DNA of 33,483 nt from a virus: positions 1-33,483 of the IMG/VR virus record IMGVR_UViG_3300027805_000051; one strand, given 5' to 3'. Positions within the stretch are counted from its first letter, which is position 1. Every line of letters starts with the position of its first letter. The notes below the pieces were generated by a model. It saw nothing but the letters and a program-made list of their open reading frames with translations. It was not told the DNA's origin and ran no database searches. Shown here piece after piece: positions 1 to 10,900 of the stretch. The position numbers were made by a program, and so were the translations under genes.

Positions 1-5
1 TTGCG

Positions 6-1424
6 GTGCCGATTCAGATTGCGCTTACGCTTGCCGGTCAGCCGCAGCTTGCAGGAACAATTCGCGGTGCAACGCAGGCGATGAATAACGACGGCAACAT
101 CCTGAAGGGTGCGGCGAAAGGCTTTGCTCAGGCGTCGGCGGCGCAAGTTCTAGCTCTAGGAATGGAAGCCCTCGGCGATGCGATTGACCCAAATGTTTTC
201 ACAACCGCAGAAGCCGCAATCGACGCCGGCACGCTCGGCGGTCAGGCAACGGGTATTGCCGGGCTACTTAATGATGTATCTCAAGCCACCGGTATCTCGC
301 TATCAACCCTGCAAAACATGGCAAAAGGTGCGGCTACATCTGCTATTAAAGGCGGTGATCCGCTTGAAGGTGCAATGGCGGCTTTGGCTTCTAGCGGCAC
401 AACCTCAGCGGTCAGCGGTATTGAAGGGTTCAGTAGCCTTGACCCGGCCTTGCAAAAGTCTCTGCTGTCGATGGCCTCTGGTGCCACCAACGCGGCCATT
501 TCTGGCGGGGATATTGGAGCAGCCGCATTGCAAAGCGGCCTTGGCAGTCTGGCGTCGAGCATCGGCAAGATGCCGCGGGAGTATTCAACACCTACTGAGT
601 CATTCATCGACCAAGGCGGGCTTGGTTCGGGGGCTGACTACCAGCAAAACTCGCTTGCAGACTTCTTGTCTGACCAAACTCCCACTCCTGAAACTGAAGG
701 AGATTACGGAAAATTTCTGCCAGAAGGGTTGCGTGCTGAGGATGCAACCTCGGAACAATCCGCCATTAACCCGCTACTCGCCAGTCCCACCGAATCGTGG
801 ATTGACCAAGGTCGGCTTGTATCCGATCCGTTTGCGCTTGAGATTCTTGGCACAAGCCCGGAGGAATTCACGCCGCCCACGGCTGAGGACATGTTTGAGA
901 CTCAACAGCCCACACTTGACCAGCTGCTTGCCAGTCCCACTGAGTCATGGATTGACCAAGGCAGATTGGTTCTGACGCCAGAAGACATTGCTACACCAAC
1001 TGAATCGTGGATTGACCAAGGCGGTCTTGGACAGCCTCTCACACCTGCGGATATTGCCAGTTCGACAGAAGATTACATTGATCGTGGCGGCTTGGGCGGC
1101 GGTGCTCCTACGGGCGGCACTACAGGCGGTACAACATCTGGTGGTGGCACGAAACCGGGCGGCACGACGGGCGGGACAAAAGCACCCGTCACCCCTGCGC
1201 CTACAACAACACCCGCCCCTGCCGGGGCTGCTAACCAAGGTAATTTGCTGGCACTGCTGGGTTTGCTGGGCAATCAGCAGGCTCCGTCCGCTCCGCAGCA
1301 AACACCGTTGGCGGAGATCAAATCGTTCTACGATATCGATAGCGGAAAGTACACTAGCGGGTTTGGTACGCCTTATGCCGAAGGCGGCTCGGTGCGTGAC
1401 CTGATGCACATTTTGAGGGGTTAG
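6..1424 (+). CDS. putative virion protein with five PTESWIDQG-type repeats (5' end probably outside window)
   Basis: No enzymatic domain is recognisable. The visible 472 residues start with an Ala/Gly-rich helical half (about residues 1-190). Next come five copies of a repeat with core PTES[WF]IDQG[GR]L, the last degenerate (STEDYIDRGGL), starting near residues 195, 260, 310, 330 and 352. After these come a Gly/Thr/Pro-rich linker (about 365-410) and a C-terminus containing YAEGG. The frame is open to the left window edge and position 6 is only a GTG, so the true start probably lies upstream. It sits 2 bases before the next gene and shares the EGG tail motif with the next gene and the one at 3336, which supports a role in the same virion structure (inferred). 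A fibre-like or internal virion protein are both possible. Confidence 0.6.
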   Translation: MPIQIALTLAGQPQLAGTIRGATQAMNNDGNILKGAAKGFAQASAAQVLALGMEALGDAIDPNVFTTAEAAIDAGTLGGQATGIAGLLNDVSQATGISLSTLQNMAKGAATSAIKGGDPLEGAMAALASSGTTSAVSGIEGFSSLDPALQKSLLSMASGATNAAISGGDIGAAALQSGLGSLASSIGKMPREYSTPTESFIDQGGLGSGADYQQNSLADFLSDQTPTPETEGDYGKFLPEGLRAEDATSEQSAINPLLASPTESWIDQGRLVSDPFALEILGTSPEEFTPPTAEDMFETQQPTLDQLLASPTESWIDQGRLVLTPEDIATPTESWIDQGGLGQPLTPADIASSTEDYIDRGGLGGGAPTGGTTGGTTSGGGTKPGGTTGGTKAPVTPAPTTTPAPAGAANQGNLLALLGLLGNQQAPSAPQQTPLAEIKSFYDIDSGKYTSGFGTPYAEGGSVRDLMHILRG

Positions 1425-1426
1425 TT

Positions 1427-2281
1427 ATGGCGGACGAATACTTGTACGGTAGCGATGTAGTGGATTACCCCGCTTTGGATTTCAGCCCTGGCGGGGGCTA
1501 TTACGGCAGCGATTTGTTGGATTTGTACGTTGCGCCCACCGACTACGGCGACCAAAGCCCCGGAGGTGGATACTACGGCAGCGATCTTGTTACGGGCCAG
1601 ACCATTACTGATCAAACAGCGCGAGTCCCGGGTTTTTGGGAAAACTTGTTTGGCGGAAACATCTCGGGTGCTACCGGGCAAGCCGGAGAAGGGCTTGGCA
1701 AGCTCACGTCTTCCGCTATTAAAACGCTGTTTCAAGACGACAAAGGCAATCTCGACATGCGTAAGCTGGCCACCCTCGGCGGCGGGCTGGCGGGGTTGCT
1801 CGGTTCCAAAGACGGGCTTAGCGGGTTGTTTGGCGGGTCGAGTGGGCAGCAGCCTTCCGGGTATCAAGGCGGCATTCCGCAACTGCAAGCAGTGCGGCAG
1901 CAGGTGCAAGCTCCTGCGAGCTCGCGTCCGGGCGAAGCTGGGCGTCGTTATTTCACCGATGTGCAGTATGCCCCCAAGGGCAGTGCGCCCGCAGCGCTGG
2001 CTGAGGGTGGGTTGGCTGAGTTGGCAAAGGGCCGATACCTTGGCGGGGCTACAGACGGTATGGCAGATGAGCTGCCCGCCAACATTGACGGGGAAGAACC
2101 CGCTAAGCTTAGTCACGGCGAATTCGTTGTCAGTGCGGATGTGGTTAGCCATCTCGGAAACGGCAATTCAGATGCTGGTGCCAAGCGCCTGTACGAAATG
2201 ATGGATCGTATCCGCAAAGCCCGTACGGGAACTACCAAGCAGGGGCGTAAAATCAACCCCAACAAATTCCTTCCTTCGTGA
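1427..2281 (+). CDS. phage structural protein with conserved C-terminal domain
   Basis: The 284-residue product opens with three Tyr/Gly-rich modules containing YGSD (two read SPGGGYYGSDL). A glycine-rich middle follows, and then a well-ordered C-terminal domain of about 95 residues. That domain begins at LAEGGLAELAKGRYLGG and includes LSHGEFVVSADVVSHLGNG. Very similar C-terminal domains recur in uncultured tailed-phage structural modules, where their function is not established (recalled family knowledge, not a search). The gene starts 2 bases after the previous stop with a GAGGGG ribosome site and ends 7 bases before the next gene, so it belongs to the virion operon. A tail or internal virion role is inferred from position only. 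Confidence 0.65.
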   Translation: MADEYLYGSDVVDYPALDFSPGGGYYGSDLLDLYVAPTDYGDQSPGGGYYGSDLVTGQTITDQTARVPGFWENLFGGNISGATGQAGEGLGKLTSSAIKTLFQDDKGNLDMRKLATLGGGLAGLLGSKDGLSGLFGGSSGQQPSGYQGGIPQLQAVRQQVQAPASSRPGEAGRRYFTDVQYAPKGSAPAALAEGGLAELAKGRYLGGATDGMADELPANIDGEEPAKLSHGEFVVSADVVSHLGNGNSDAGAKRLYEMMDRIRKARTGTTKQGRKINPNKFLPS

Positions 2282-2288
2282 GGCCAGC

Positions 2289-3323
2289 ATGGCAGACACT
2301 ACTAATCCTCTCTCCGCTGCTGGCTCCGCGATGACCTCGCAGCAATCGTCCATGCCGCAGACCAGTACCGAGTCTTCGCTTTCTAACTGGGCGGGGCCGT
2401 ACGTAACTGAGATGCTGGGCAAGGGTCAGGCGCTGGCTAACGCGCCCTACCAAGCCTACACCGGCCAGCTTACCGCGGGCCCTTCGGCACTTCAGTCTCA
2501 GGCATTTCAAGGTCTGGCCGGCCTGACGGTGCCGACCGATGTTACGCAAGCTGCGGGCAAAGCAGGGCAGATTGGTCAGCAAATGCAGGGCCTGAACTAC
2601 GGCCCGGCGCAGTTCACCGCGGGCACGTTTGATACGCAGGCAGCGCAGCAGTACATGAACCCGTACCTGCAAATGTCGTTGAACCCCCAGCTGGAAGAAG
2701 CGCGTCGCCAAGCGGATATTCAGCGAGTCCAACAGGCAGGCCGTTTGACCAAGGCGGGTGCCTACGGCGGCTCGCGTCAGGCCATCATGGAATCGGAACT
2801 GGCGCGCAATCTTGGGCAGAATTTGGCTGGCATCACCGGGCAGGGATACAACAACGCCTACCAGCAAGCAATGTCGCAGTTCAACGCCGATCAAGCTCGG
2901 CAGCAGCAAGCGCAGCAGCAAACAGAACAAAGCCGTCAGTTCGGTGCCGGCTACGGGCTTCAAGGGCTTCAAGCTGCTCTTGGCGCGACACAGGCGCAGG
3001 CTGGGCTCGGCCAACAAGCACAACAGGCTGGGCTGGCGAATATCGCCGCTCAACTCGGTGCCGGCGCGCAGCAACGAGGCATCACAAGCGAAGGCTTGGC
3101 CGCGGACAAAGCTCAGTTCGAACAGGAACGCGACTTCCCGTACAAACAAGTGCAGTACCAGCAGTCCCTGCTTCAGGGCTTGCCGCTCGCTACGCAGTCG
3201 TATGGCTATGCTCAGCCTAGTACCTTGACGCAGATTCTCAACAGCGCAGGTGGGGTTCGCTCGTTGTATGACGCGTTGTTTGGAAGCGGTGCGCAAACGA
3301 CTAAATCCGCTGGCACGACTTGA
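2289..3323 (+). CDS. Gln/Ala-rich helical virion protein
   Basis: The 344-residue product is low in charge and rich in Gln, Ala and Gly. It contains a recognisable phage segment around residues 115-180, with YMNPYLQMSLNPQLEEARRQ followed by GAYGGSRQA. That pattern recurs in structural modules of uncultured podovirus-like phages and is usually left unnamed. Long Gln-rich helices (about 195-290) could form coiled-coil bundles, as expected of internal or ejected virion proteins. A GAGG ribosome site precedes the ATG. The flanking genes are on the same strand 7 and 12 bases away. Function is inferred from composition and context; no catalytic motif is visible. Confidence 0.65.
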   Translation: MADTTNPLSAAGSAMTSQQSSMPQTSTESSLSNWAGPYVTEMLGKGQALANAPYQAYTGQLTAGPSALQSQAFQGLAGLTVPTDVTQAAGKAGQIGQQMQGLNYGPAQFTAGTFDTQAAQQYMNPYLQMSLNPQLEEARRQADIQRVQQAGRLTKAGAYGGSRQAIMESELARNLGQNLAGITGQGYNNAYQQAMSQFNADQARQQQAQQQTEQSRQFGAGYGLQGLQAALGATQAQAGLGQQAQQAGLANIAAQLGAGAQQRGITSEGLAADKAQFEQERDFPYKQVQYQQSLLQGLPLATQSYGYAQPSTLTQILNSAGGVRSLYDALFGSGAQTTKSAGTT

Positions 3324-3335
3324 TAAGGACAGACC

Positions 3336-4919
3336 ATGAATCGAGGAATTGACGCTGACGTGCAGGAACGGATGAACGCCTACCGCGGGAATCCCCAAGC
3401 ACTTATGCAACGCTACGCTCAAAGCCAGCAGCTCGTGGACTTGCTGGCCTTACAGAAGCTCAAGTCGGACAAAGAAGCCGCCACACGCCAGATGCAGATG
3501 CAGATGGGGCAGGAGGGCCTGCCGACAATCGCGCAGCAGCGTGAGCAAGAAGTCATGGACATGACCAAGCAGGAAGTCGCACAGCGTGTAGGCGGCGTGG
3601 GCCAGCAGCAAGCCCAGCAGCAACAGCAGAACCTGCAACAGGCCATGCAAGGCGGCATCGCCCAAGCCCCCTCCCCGAACATCGCACAGTTCAAAGAAGG
3701 CGGGATTGTTGGCTATGCCGGGCCGTCCGGGTCTGTTGTTGCTAATCCCGACGTAATGGAGACTGCCCTATCGTTAGAGCAGCTGCGGAACGAATATAAC
3801 CGGCTGCGATCTGTTGGTAAGTTTGCCGACGCAACGCGAATTGCACAAGCTATACGCGCTAAACAAGAAGCCGCTCCGCGCACTGTTACTACCCCTGTAG
3901 CAGAATTTAACCCCCAAATAGCAACCCCGGCTTCAGTTCCAGCAGTTACGACTCCTGCTGTAGATAAAGAATCTCGTGGGTTGCCGCCGCCTACGAGAAC
4001 CTCTGTTGATAAAGATATCTCGCGTACCGGATTGAAGCCTGGGGTTATGCCACCCGGTGCCCCGCAAGGCGCAGAGAAAGCTGCCCCCGCTACCGGCATA
4101 GCCCAAGCCCTGCCGGGAGAACTTGGAGGTGCGTTTGGAAAAGCTGGTGTGGCGGCGCTCAATCCTGACTTGAAAGCTATCGGCGCAGAGAGTGAAGCCG
4201 AACAGCGTCGTCGATTTGACCCGTTCTTCCAAGAAGCGATTGCTCGTAAGCAAGCCGCGATTGATGAGTCCAAGCAACTCGAAGCTCGGGAGCAATCTTC
4301 GCGTGATCCGCTGACAGCCTTCTTGCTGGGCGCTCAAGGCCGCACTATTGGCGAGACGCTGGGTTCCGCTGGCCGTAACGTGGCTGACTACCAAGCCAAA
4401 GCTATTGGCCGCGACCGCGCCCTGATGCAAGAACGCCAGAAGATGCTGGAAGAACTCGGCGCTGCCAAGATTGCCCCCGAAGAGAAAGCGTACGGAGCGT
4501 ACCAAGACGCTCAGAAGCGAGCGCAAGATTCGCAGAAGGGCGCGATGGCACCGATAGGCTCGTACCTTACGGGTATGGAGAATGCGCAAACGCGGGCGGA
4601 GCTTGCAGAGGCCAGAATTAAACAAATTGCAGCACAAGCCCTGCAAGAACAGAGCTTAACTCCCGCACAAATTACTAAAGCTCGTACCGACGCCGCAAAG
4701 TTGGTGGCTGCCAACGTTAACGCTAAAACTATTGAAGGTTTTGCGCTTAGAGACAAGGTTGATAAAGGAATTATTACGATAGCGCAACTGGAAGCGGAAC
4801 AGTTTGCCCGATTGGTTGGCGAGGCCGCACCTAATCTTCAGGTAGCAACCGGCAAACCCGCCGCGGCTCCTACCGGCCAACCCGTAGTTAAATTCGACGC
4901 TCTCAAGACGGGGAAATAA
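3336..4919 (+). CDS. helical virion/internal protein with EGG motif
   Basis: The 527-residue product has a Gln-rich helical N-terminus (about 1-110) and a motif reading FKEGGIVGYAG at about residues 126-136. A Pro/Thr/Ala-rich linker (about 180-270) and a long charged helical C-terminal half (about 285-500) rich in Ala, Gln, Lys and Glu follow. The FKEGG motif parallels the YAEGG and LAEGG motifs of the genes at 6 and 1427. The start has a good ribosome site (AAGGA), and the stop is 3 bases before the next gene. The coiled-coil-like C-terminus next to the very large polyvalent protein fits an ejection or internal-core protein, but this is an inference. Confidence 0.6.
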   Translation: MNRGIDADVQERMNAYRGNPQALMQRYAQSQQLVDLLALQKLKSDKEAATRQMQMQMGQEGLPTIAQQREQEVMDMTKQEVAQRVGGVGQQQAQQQQQNLQQAMQGGIAQAPSPNIAQFKEGGIVGYAGPSGSVVANPDVMETALSLEQLRNEYNRLRSVGKFADATRIAQAIRAKQEAAPRTVTTPVAEFNPQIATPASVPAVTTPAVDKESRGLPPPTRTSVDKDISRTGLKPGVMPPGAPQGAEKAAPATGIAQALPGELGGAFGKAGVAALNPDLKAIGAESEAEQRRRFDPFFQEAIARKQAAIDESKQLEAREQSSRDPLTAFLLGAQGRTIGETLGSAGRNVADYQAKAIGRDRALMQERQKMLEELGAAKIAPEEKAYGAYQDAQKRAQDSQKGAMAPIGSYLTGMENAQTRAELAEARIKQIAAQALQEQSLTPAQITKARTDAAKLVAANVNAKTIEGFALRDKVDKGIITIAQLEAEQFARLVGEAAPNLQVATGKPAAAPTGQPVVKFDALKTGK

Positions 4920-4922
4920 TCT

Positions 4923-7900
4923 ATGCCGTACACCGTTGAACTGCCTGACGGCACGCTTGTTTCAGATATTCCGGACGACATGCCGCAGGATGAAGTTCGA
5001 CGGCGTATTCTGGCGACATTTCCGCAGTTTGCTCCCAAACAATCCACCTTCTTGGGCGAACTCAAGCGCGGAGCCAAACAGCTTATGTCCTCTACGCAGA
5101 CTGCGGCGGGGGCGATAACTGACCCGGAAGCTGCGGCACGGGCGGGCGTTGAGCGGGCGCAAAAGATCGGGGAAGAAGCGGGCGAAGGCGTGTCGTTCGC
5201 TCCGGTCAAAGAGGCTTACCAGCGCGAGGGTGTTCTGTCTGCGCTGGGCGAGGCTGCGTCTCAAGTCCCGCGGGCAGTGGCGGGTATGTTGCCCGCTGCC
5301 GGTGCAGCGATTGCCGGGGGTAAATTGGGTGCGATGGCCGGGACTCCTATTGGGGGTCCGCTTGGCGCAGTGATCGGCGGGGCATTGGGTGCCGGCGCAG
5401 GTATCTATGGCTCGATAGCTGGGGCAAATATCGAACGCCAAGCGCAAGAGCAAATGGAACGCGGCGAGCAGCTAAAGATTGATCGTCCGGCGGCATATGG
5501 TACTGCGGTAGGGCAGTCTGCGCTTGAAGCTGTGGGCACCGGCGCAGTGCTCGGTAAGCGCCTAGTTAAAGGCGTTCTTGGCATCGCGGACGACGCCGCG
5601 TTGGCTACCGAGAAAGCTCGGCAACAGCTAATCAAAGAAGCGTCTCGGTCTGCATTGGGCGCGACTGCGCGAGGTGCAGTTAGAGGTGCCACCGAGATTC
5701 CGGTTGAAGTTGCGCAGTCTGTGCTGGAGCGCGCACAAGCGGGCCTTGATGTGCTGTCTCCAGAAGCCTATGCCGAATACGGAGAGTCTGCGTACCAAGC
5801 GACTATTGGCGGCGCAGGTCTTGGCGCGCTTACCGGCGTGCCGGAGCGTGCATCCGCGCGGGCTGAGCTTGCCAAGATCGAGGTGCCCAAGGAGCGGCAG
5901 GAAGCGCAGCGGCGGCTTCTCGCTGCACGAGAAGGCCCCAAAGGCTACGAAGGCGATCAAGCTCTGTTGTTGCCAAAGGCCAGGAAGGACGAGTTTCCCG
6001 CGGTTGAGCTGCCGACTGATCTGGCCGCCATCGAGCAGGAATTTACCCAGCTGCAACAGGCCGAGCAGACGCCTGAGACGCAAGCCCGCATGGCTGCGTT
6101 GGCACGGCAGTACGAGACGGTAGCTGCCAAGCAACCTGAGGCTCCGATCTCCATCCCCCCGGAACAGCTAGGGCTAGGGCTGGAGCAAGCTCGCACCTAT
6201 GGCGACATGGAGCTTGAGAAGCAGCGGCTGTTGCAGGAAAAACAGACCCCCGAAGTAAAGGCTAGGGTCAAAGAGATCACTGCGCAACAAACGCAGATGA
6301 ACATCACGGACATCGAGCAAGGGCGTAAGGCTACTGCTCAGCAGGAGAGCGAAGCCAAGCGAGCCGCCGAGAGTGCGTTTGCCCAGCCTGAAGTGCGGGA
6401 AACCCCGGAAGGCCAGCAGCTGCTGTTCTCGCAGTTCGAAGCGCCACAAGCTCGCGTAGAGCCTGCGCCCAGCACAGAATTGCCGACGCGCGAGCAGCCG
6501 CCCCTGGCCCCCAGCACGCTTGAGAAATACGGCCAACGTCGCCTCGGCCTGCGCCCTGCCAAAGAGGGAGTGACTACTTCGATTGCTGCACCGGAAGTAC
6601 CTGAAGCACCCCTGCCGCCCGTCACAGAGCCTGTGCCTGAGCCCAAGCTTGCGCCCAAAGTGCCGGCGATGTTCCAGCCGGTGATGGAGAAGCTGACTAC
6701 TGCCGGGGTGCGCCCGGAGACACGAGCGTGGGCTGAGAATGCCAAGAACCGTCCGTTCCTGCGCAAGCTGATGGACATGGACCCCGAGGCTGCGCCGCAA
6801 GCGCGCAAGGCGCTCAAACTTCAAGAAGGCTCACCTAAAGCGGAGGTATTTGATGCGCTATTCCCGCAACCCGGAGTACCTGCCTTTGAACCTGCCGTCC
6901 GAGCAGATCAGCCTAGCGTGGGCGTACCTAGCAAGCCTCGAGTCGTCGAAGCCCCCCAGCCCCCTTCCGCCGGAGTTACAGAACCTGTCGGACCTGGAGT
7001 GGTACCTGCTGAGCGAGCTGCTCCAGCAGCAGCTAAACCTGAAGGTGGGGCAAAGCCTGCACTGAAACCCGCTGAGCCCAAGCCTAAGAAGACCTCGCTC
7101 AAAGAAGCCGAAGCTGCATGGGAAGATAACAACGTCGAAGGTGCCGGCACGCGCATGGCATTCAAAGACTTGTCGTCTGATCGCAAGCAGATTTGGAAAG
7201 ACTCGGTTGAAGACGGCACCGCTACGATTGATCTGTACGAAAAGACAGCTAAGCGCCAAGTAGAAGAAAATAAGTCTGAGGCCCGTAAAGCTGCTCGGCC
7301 TGACGAAGAGGCACTAAGCCTGCGCGGGGAAGAACGCGCCAAGCAACTATCCGACTTCGAGCAAACCCTTCGCGCTGCACTCAACAAGTTCGGCCTGAAA
7401 GACATTGGCCTGAAACTCATCAACGGCATGACGGCGGAAGGCTCCTACGCACAGCAGCTTATCCAGATTGCCGCCGATTCTGCCAACCCGATCCGCACGC
7501 TGCGGCACGAGGCTATCCATGCGCTGCGCGAACTTGGTTTCTTCACGCCGCAGCAATGGCAATCGCTGTCCAAGATGGCTAAGGACAAGTGGATTGACCA
7601 GTACCTCAAGCAACGCAATATCGACGGCAAACCGCTGAAGGCGGGGGAAGAGTCACGCTACGACGCTTACATGCGCGAGTATGCCGGCAACATGGAGAAG
7701 ATCACCGAGGAAGCCGTGGCTGATGCCTTCGCTGACTTTGATGCGACCAAGCCTCCAGCAGGTATGGTTGCCAAGGTAGTGGCCAAGCTCCGTAATATGT
7801 TCCAGTCCATCAAGTCTGCACTGACCAAGGTGGAATCGCCCGAGAAGATTTTCGGCAAGGTTGAGAAGGGTGAGTTGAAGGCAGGTGCGCCAGCAAAGCA

Positions 7901-10900
7901 GGGTGAGGCAAAGAGCCTGAGAGACAGGGCTACTGCAAACTTCTTGCGCTGGTTTGGCAGCAGCAAAGTAGTGGATGAGAAGGGTGAGCCGCTGGTGGTT
8001 TATCACGGGACAGGGGCAGATTTCTCCGTATTTGAAAGATCATACGGCGGCGCAATGGGGGCGGGAATGTATTTTACCGCGAACCCAAAAGAGGCCAGTG
8101 TGTACGCTGAAGGCGCAAGCGGCATTTCGCTTACTGTCAATGAAAACGGCGAGTTTGTTGAAGGGCCGGAGGGGTTCGGCAACGTAATGCCAGTGTATTT
8201 AAGCATTAAATACCCGTATGTTGTACGCAGCAACAAAATTCCGAGAATGGAAGATTTGCAGGCACAGGGATACGATGGAGTTGTGCTTGCCGGCCATTGG
8301 GTGGCCTTCTCCCCTAACCAAATCAAATCCGCCATCGGCAACAACGGCGAATACAGCCTGACCGATGCCGACATCCGCAAGAGCCTACGCGCACCCAGCC
8401 CCACCGAAGGCATCGCTGAGACCAGCGAGCTGATGAAAGACCAGCCGAGCGAGCTTAAGAAGAACCTGCGCGATATGGTGCGGATCGTTTCGGAAAAGGA
8501 CGATGTGTCGTTTGTCACACGCGTGCGTACGGAAGTGGCGGACTCGCTGGCTTCGGTTGTTAACCGGGTGAATATTCTGTTTGACGGCGCGGTGCGGGAC
8601 GAGCTTACGGGCCTGACTAACCCCGAGCTGAAGCTTCGGCAGGCGCAGGCTACGGAGCCGCTTACGGCTGCGTTCTACGCCACAGGCGGATTGAAGAATG
8701 ACACCGCTACAGGGCAATGGGTAGTGTCCGATAAGGCAGGGCCTGGTGGGTCGGTTAAAGACATCTTTGAGGCGCTTAAGAAGTGGGGAGATTCCAAGGG
8801 TATGTCGTTTGAGCAGGCCGACGCTGAGGCCAGCAAAATGATCGAAGCGCGACGCCTCAAAGAGCTTATCCAAGCAAATAAAGATGCCGGCGAAACGATC
8901 TTCCCGATCCACAAGCTGTCGAACAAAGACTCACGTAGTCCCGAGGAGCAAGTAGATGTTGCCCTGCGAGGGCTGGCTGCAAATCCGGAAGTCCAAGTTA
9001 TTGCCGACATGATGGATAAGCAGCGGTTTTACATGATCGACCACATGCTCGAGGTTGGGCGCATTACCAAAGAAGAAGCCGCGGCTTACAAAGAAGCGAT
9101 AGGCTACGTGCCGTTTGATCGTATCGACGACTTCTTTGCTAAGTTTGTGCCAAAACGCAACACCGGTAAAGGTATTGCGCAGCTGGGCTCCCTGCCTCAG
9201 TTTGTAGGGTCTACGCAGCGGGAAGTCGGCAACGTTATCAACAACCACGCCAAGCTCATGGCGTGGATGGTCAAGCAGACCATCAAGCACGACGCTACGT
9301 TCACAACGCTCAACCTGTTGGCGGATATTGGGCAGGCCCGTAGGCTCGGCAAAAACAAATACGCTGCCTCAAACGCAGGCAATGTCGTGGAGACATTCCG
9401 CAACGGCCACAAGGAGTACTTCGAGATGCGGTCACACTGGGATGCGGTAGCGTTCCGGGATGCCCCCGAAGTCAAGATGACCATCCTCAAGGTGTTCGGT
9501 GCGGTCTCTAACATCCTGCGTAAGATCGTGACGGTCATGCCGCCGTTCGTGGCTAAGCAGGTGACGGACGATATTCAACGCGCATTTATCTATGCGGGCG
9601 TGGAACAGCCGGCGAAGTTGGTTATCCCGGCAGTTACGAACTTCCTGAAGATTGCCGGACACGAGCTCGTGTTTGGGAAGGCTCATCCGTTTACTACGGA
9701 GTTTGCTAAGAAGGGCTTGGTTGGCGACATCGACTACAACGCCAGCAATCCGGCGGAGACGATCCTGTTCAACATGGGGTACTCCCAACGGGGTTGGTTG
9801 AGCTCGCTGCATAACCGGCTTGAGTCGGTCACGCGGGCGTCTGACTTGGCTATCCGTAAAGCTATCTACGAGCGCACGCTGGCAGAAACCAAGAGCACGG
9901 AAATGGCTGAAGGTGATGTGGGCCTTGCCACAATGCGCGCTCGTGAGTTCATCAACTTCCGGCGGCGTGGCGCTAGCAAGACGGTGGGTATGGCGCTGGC
10001 CACAGTGCCGTTCTTCAACGCGTACATCCAGTCGAATGACCTGCTGCTGCGGAGCATGGCGGGGCGCGGGGCAAGCGGTACCGAGCGGGCTGTTGCGAAG
10101 CGGCTGTTCTGGACACAGGCTGCCAAGGTAACGGCCTTTGCGACGATCTACGCGCTGGCTAGCAGTGACGATGACGAGTACAAGGAGCAGACGCTGGACG
10201 ACCGGTTTAACAACTGGATCGTAGGCGGTAAGACACTGCCGGTTCCTGGCGATATGGCGGCGCTGTTTAAGGTTCCAGTCGAAGTTTTGATGCAGTACAT
10301 GGCACGGCAAGGCACTGCGGAAGAGCAGCAGACCAAGGAAGCTGTGAAGCAGACACTAGGCTATGCGTTTGAACAGTTTGTGGGTCGTGCGTTTCCAGTG
10401 CCGCAGGCGATCCGGCCCGTTGCTGAGGCGCTGACTAACTACTCGCTTGTCACTGGGCGTCCGTTGGTCGGTACGTATCAGAAAGGCTTGCCGTCGGTAT
10501 TGCAGACTACGACGACAACCAGCGAGCTGGCCAAGGCGATTGCAAACTTTGCGTACAAGAACATCCGCGATCCCATCACGGGCACGCCGCTCGAGCTCTC
10601 GCCCATCGTTATCGACAATACCGTTCGGGGGTATTTGGGCGGTGTGGTGCCGCTGATGAACATGCTGGTTGACCAGCTTATCAACCCGAACAAGACTGAT
10701 CGACCGTTGAGCCGGTATTGGCTGCTCAGCCAGTACCTCACACCCGAGGTGCCGACTGGCCCGAAGGAAGAGTTCTACGATCTGTCCAACAAGGTGATGC
10801 CGGTTAAACGTGCGCTCGACCGGCTGATGAAAACCGACCAAGCGGCGGCATATGCGTACTACCAAGAGAACAAAGACAAGCTCAAGATGGCCGAACTAGT

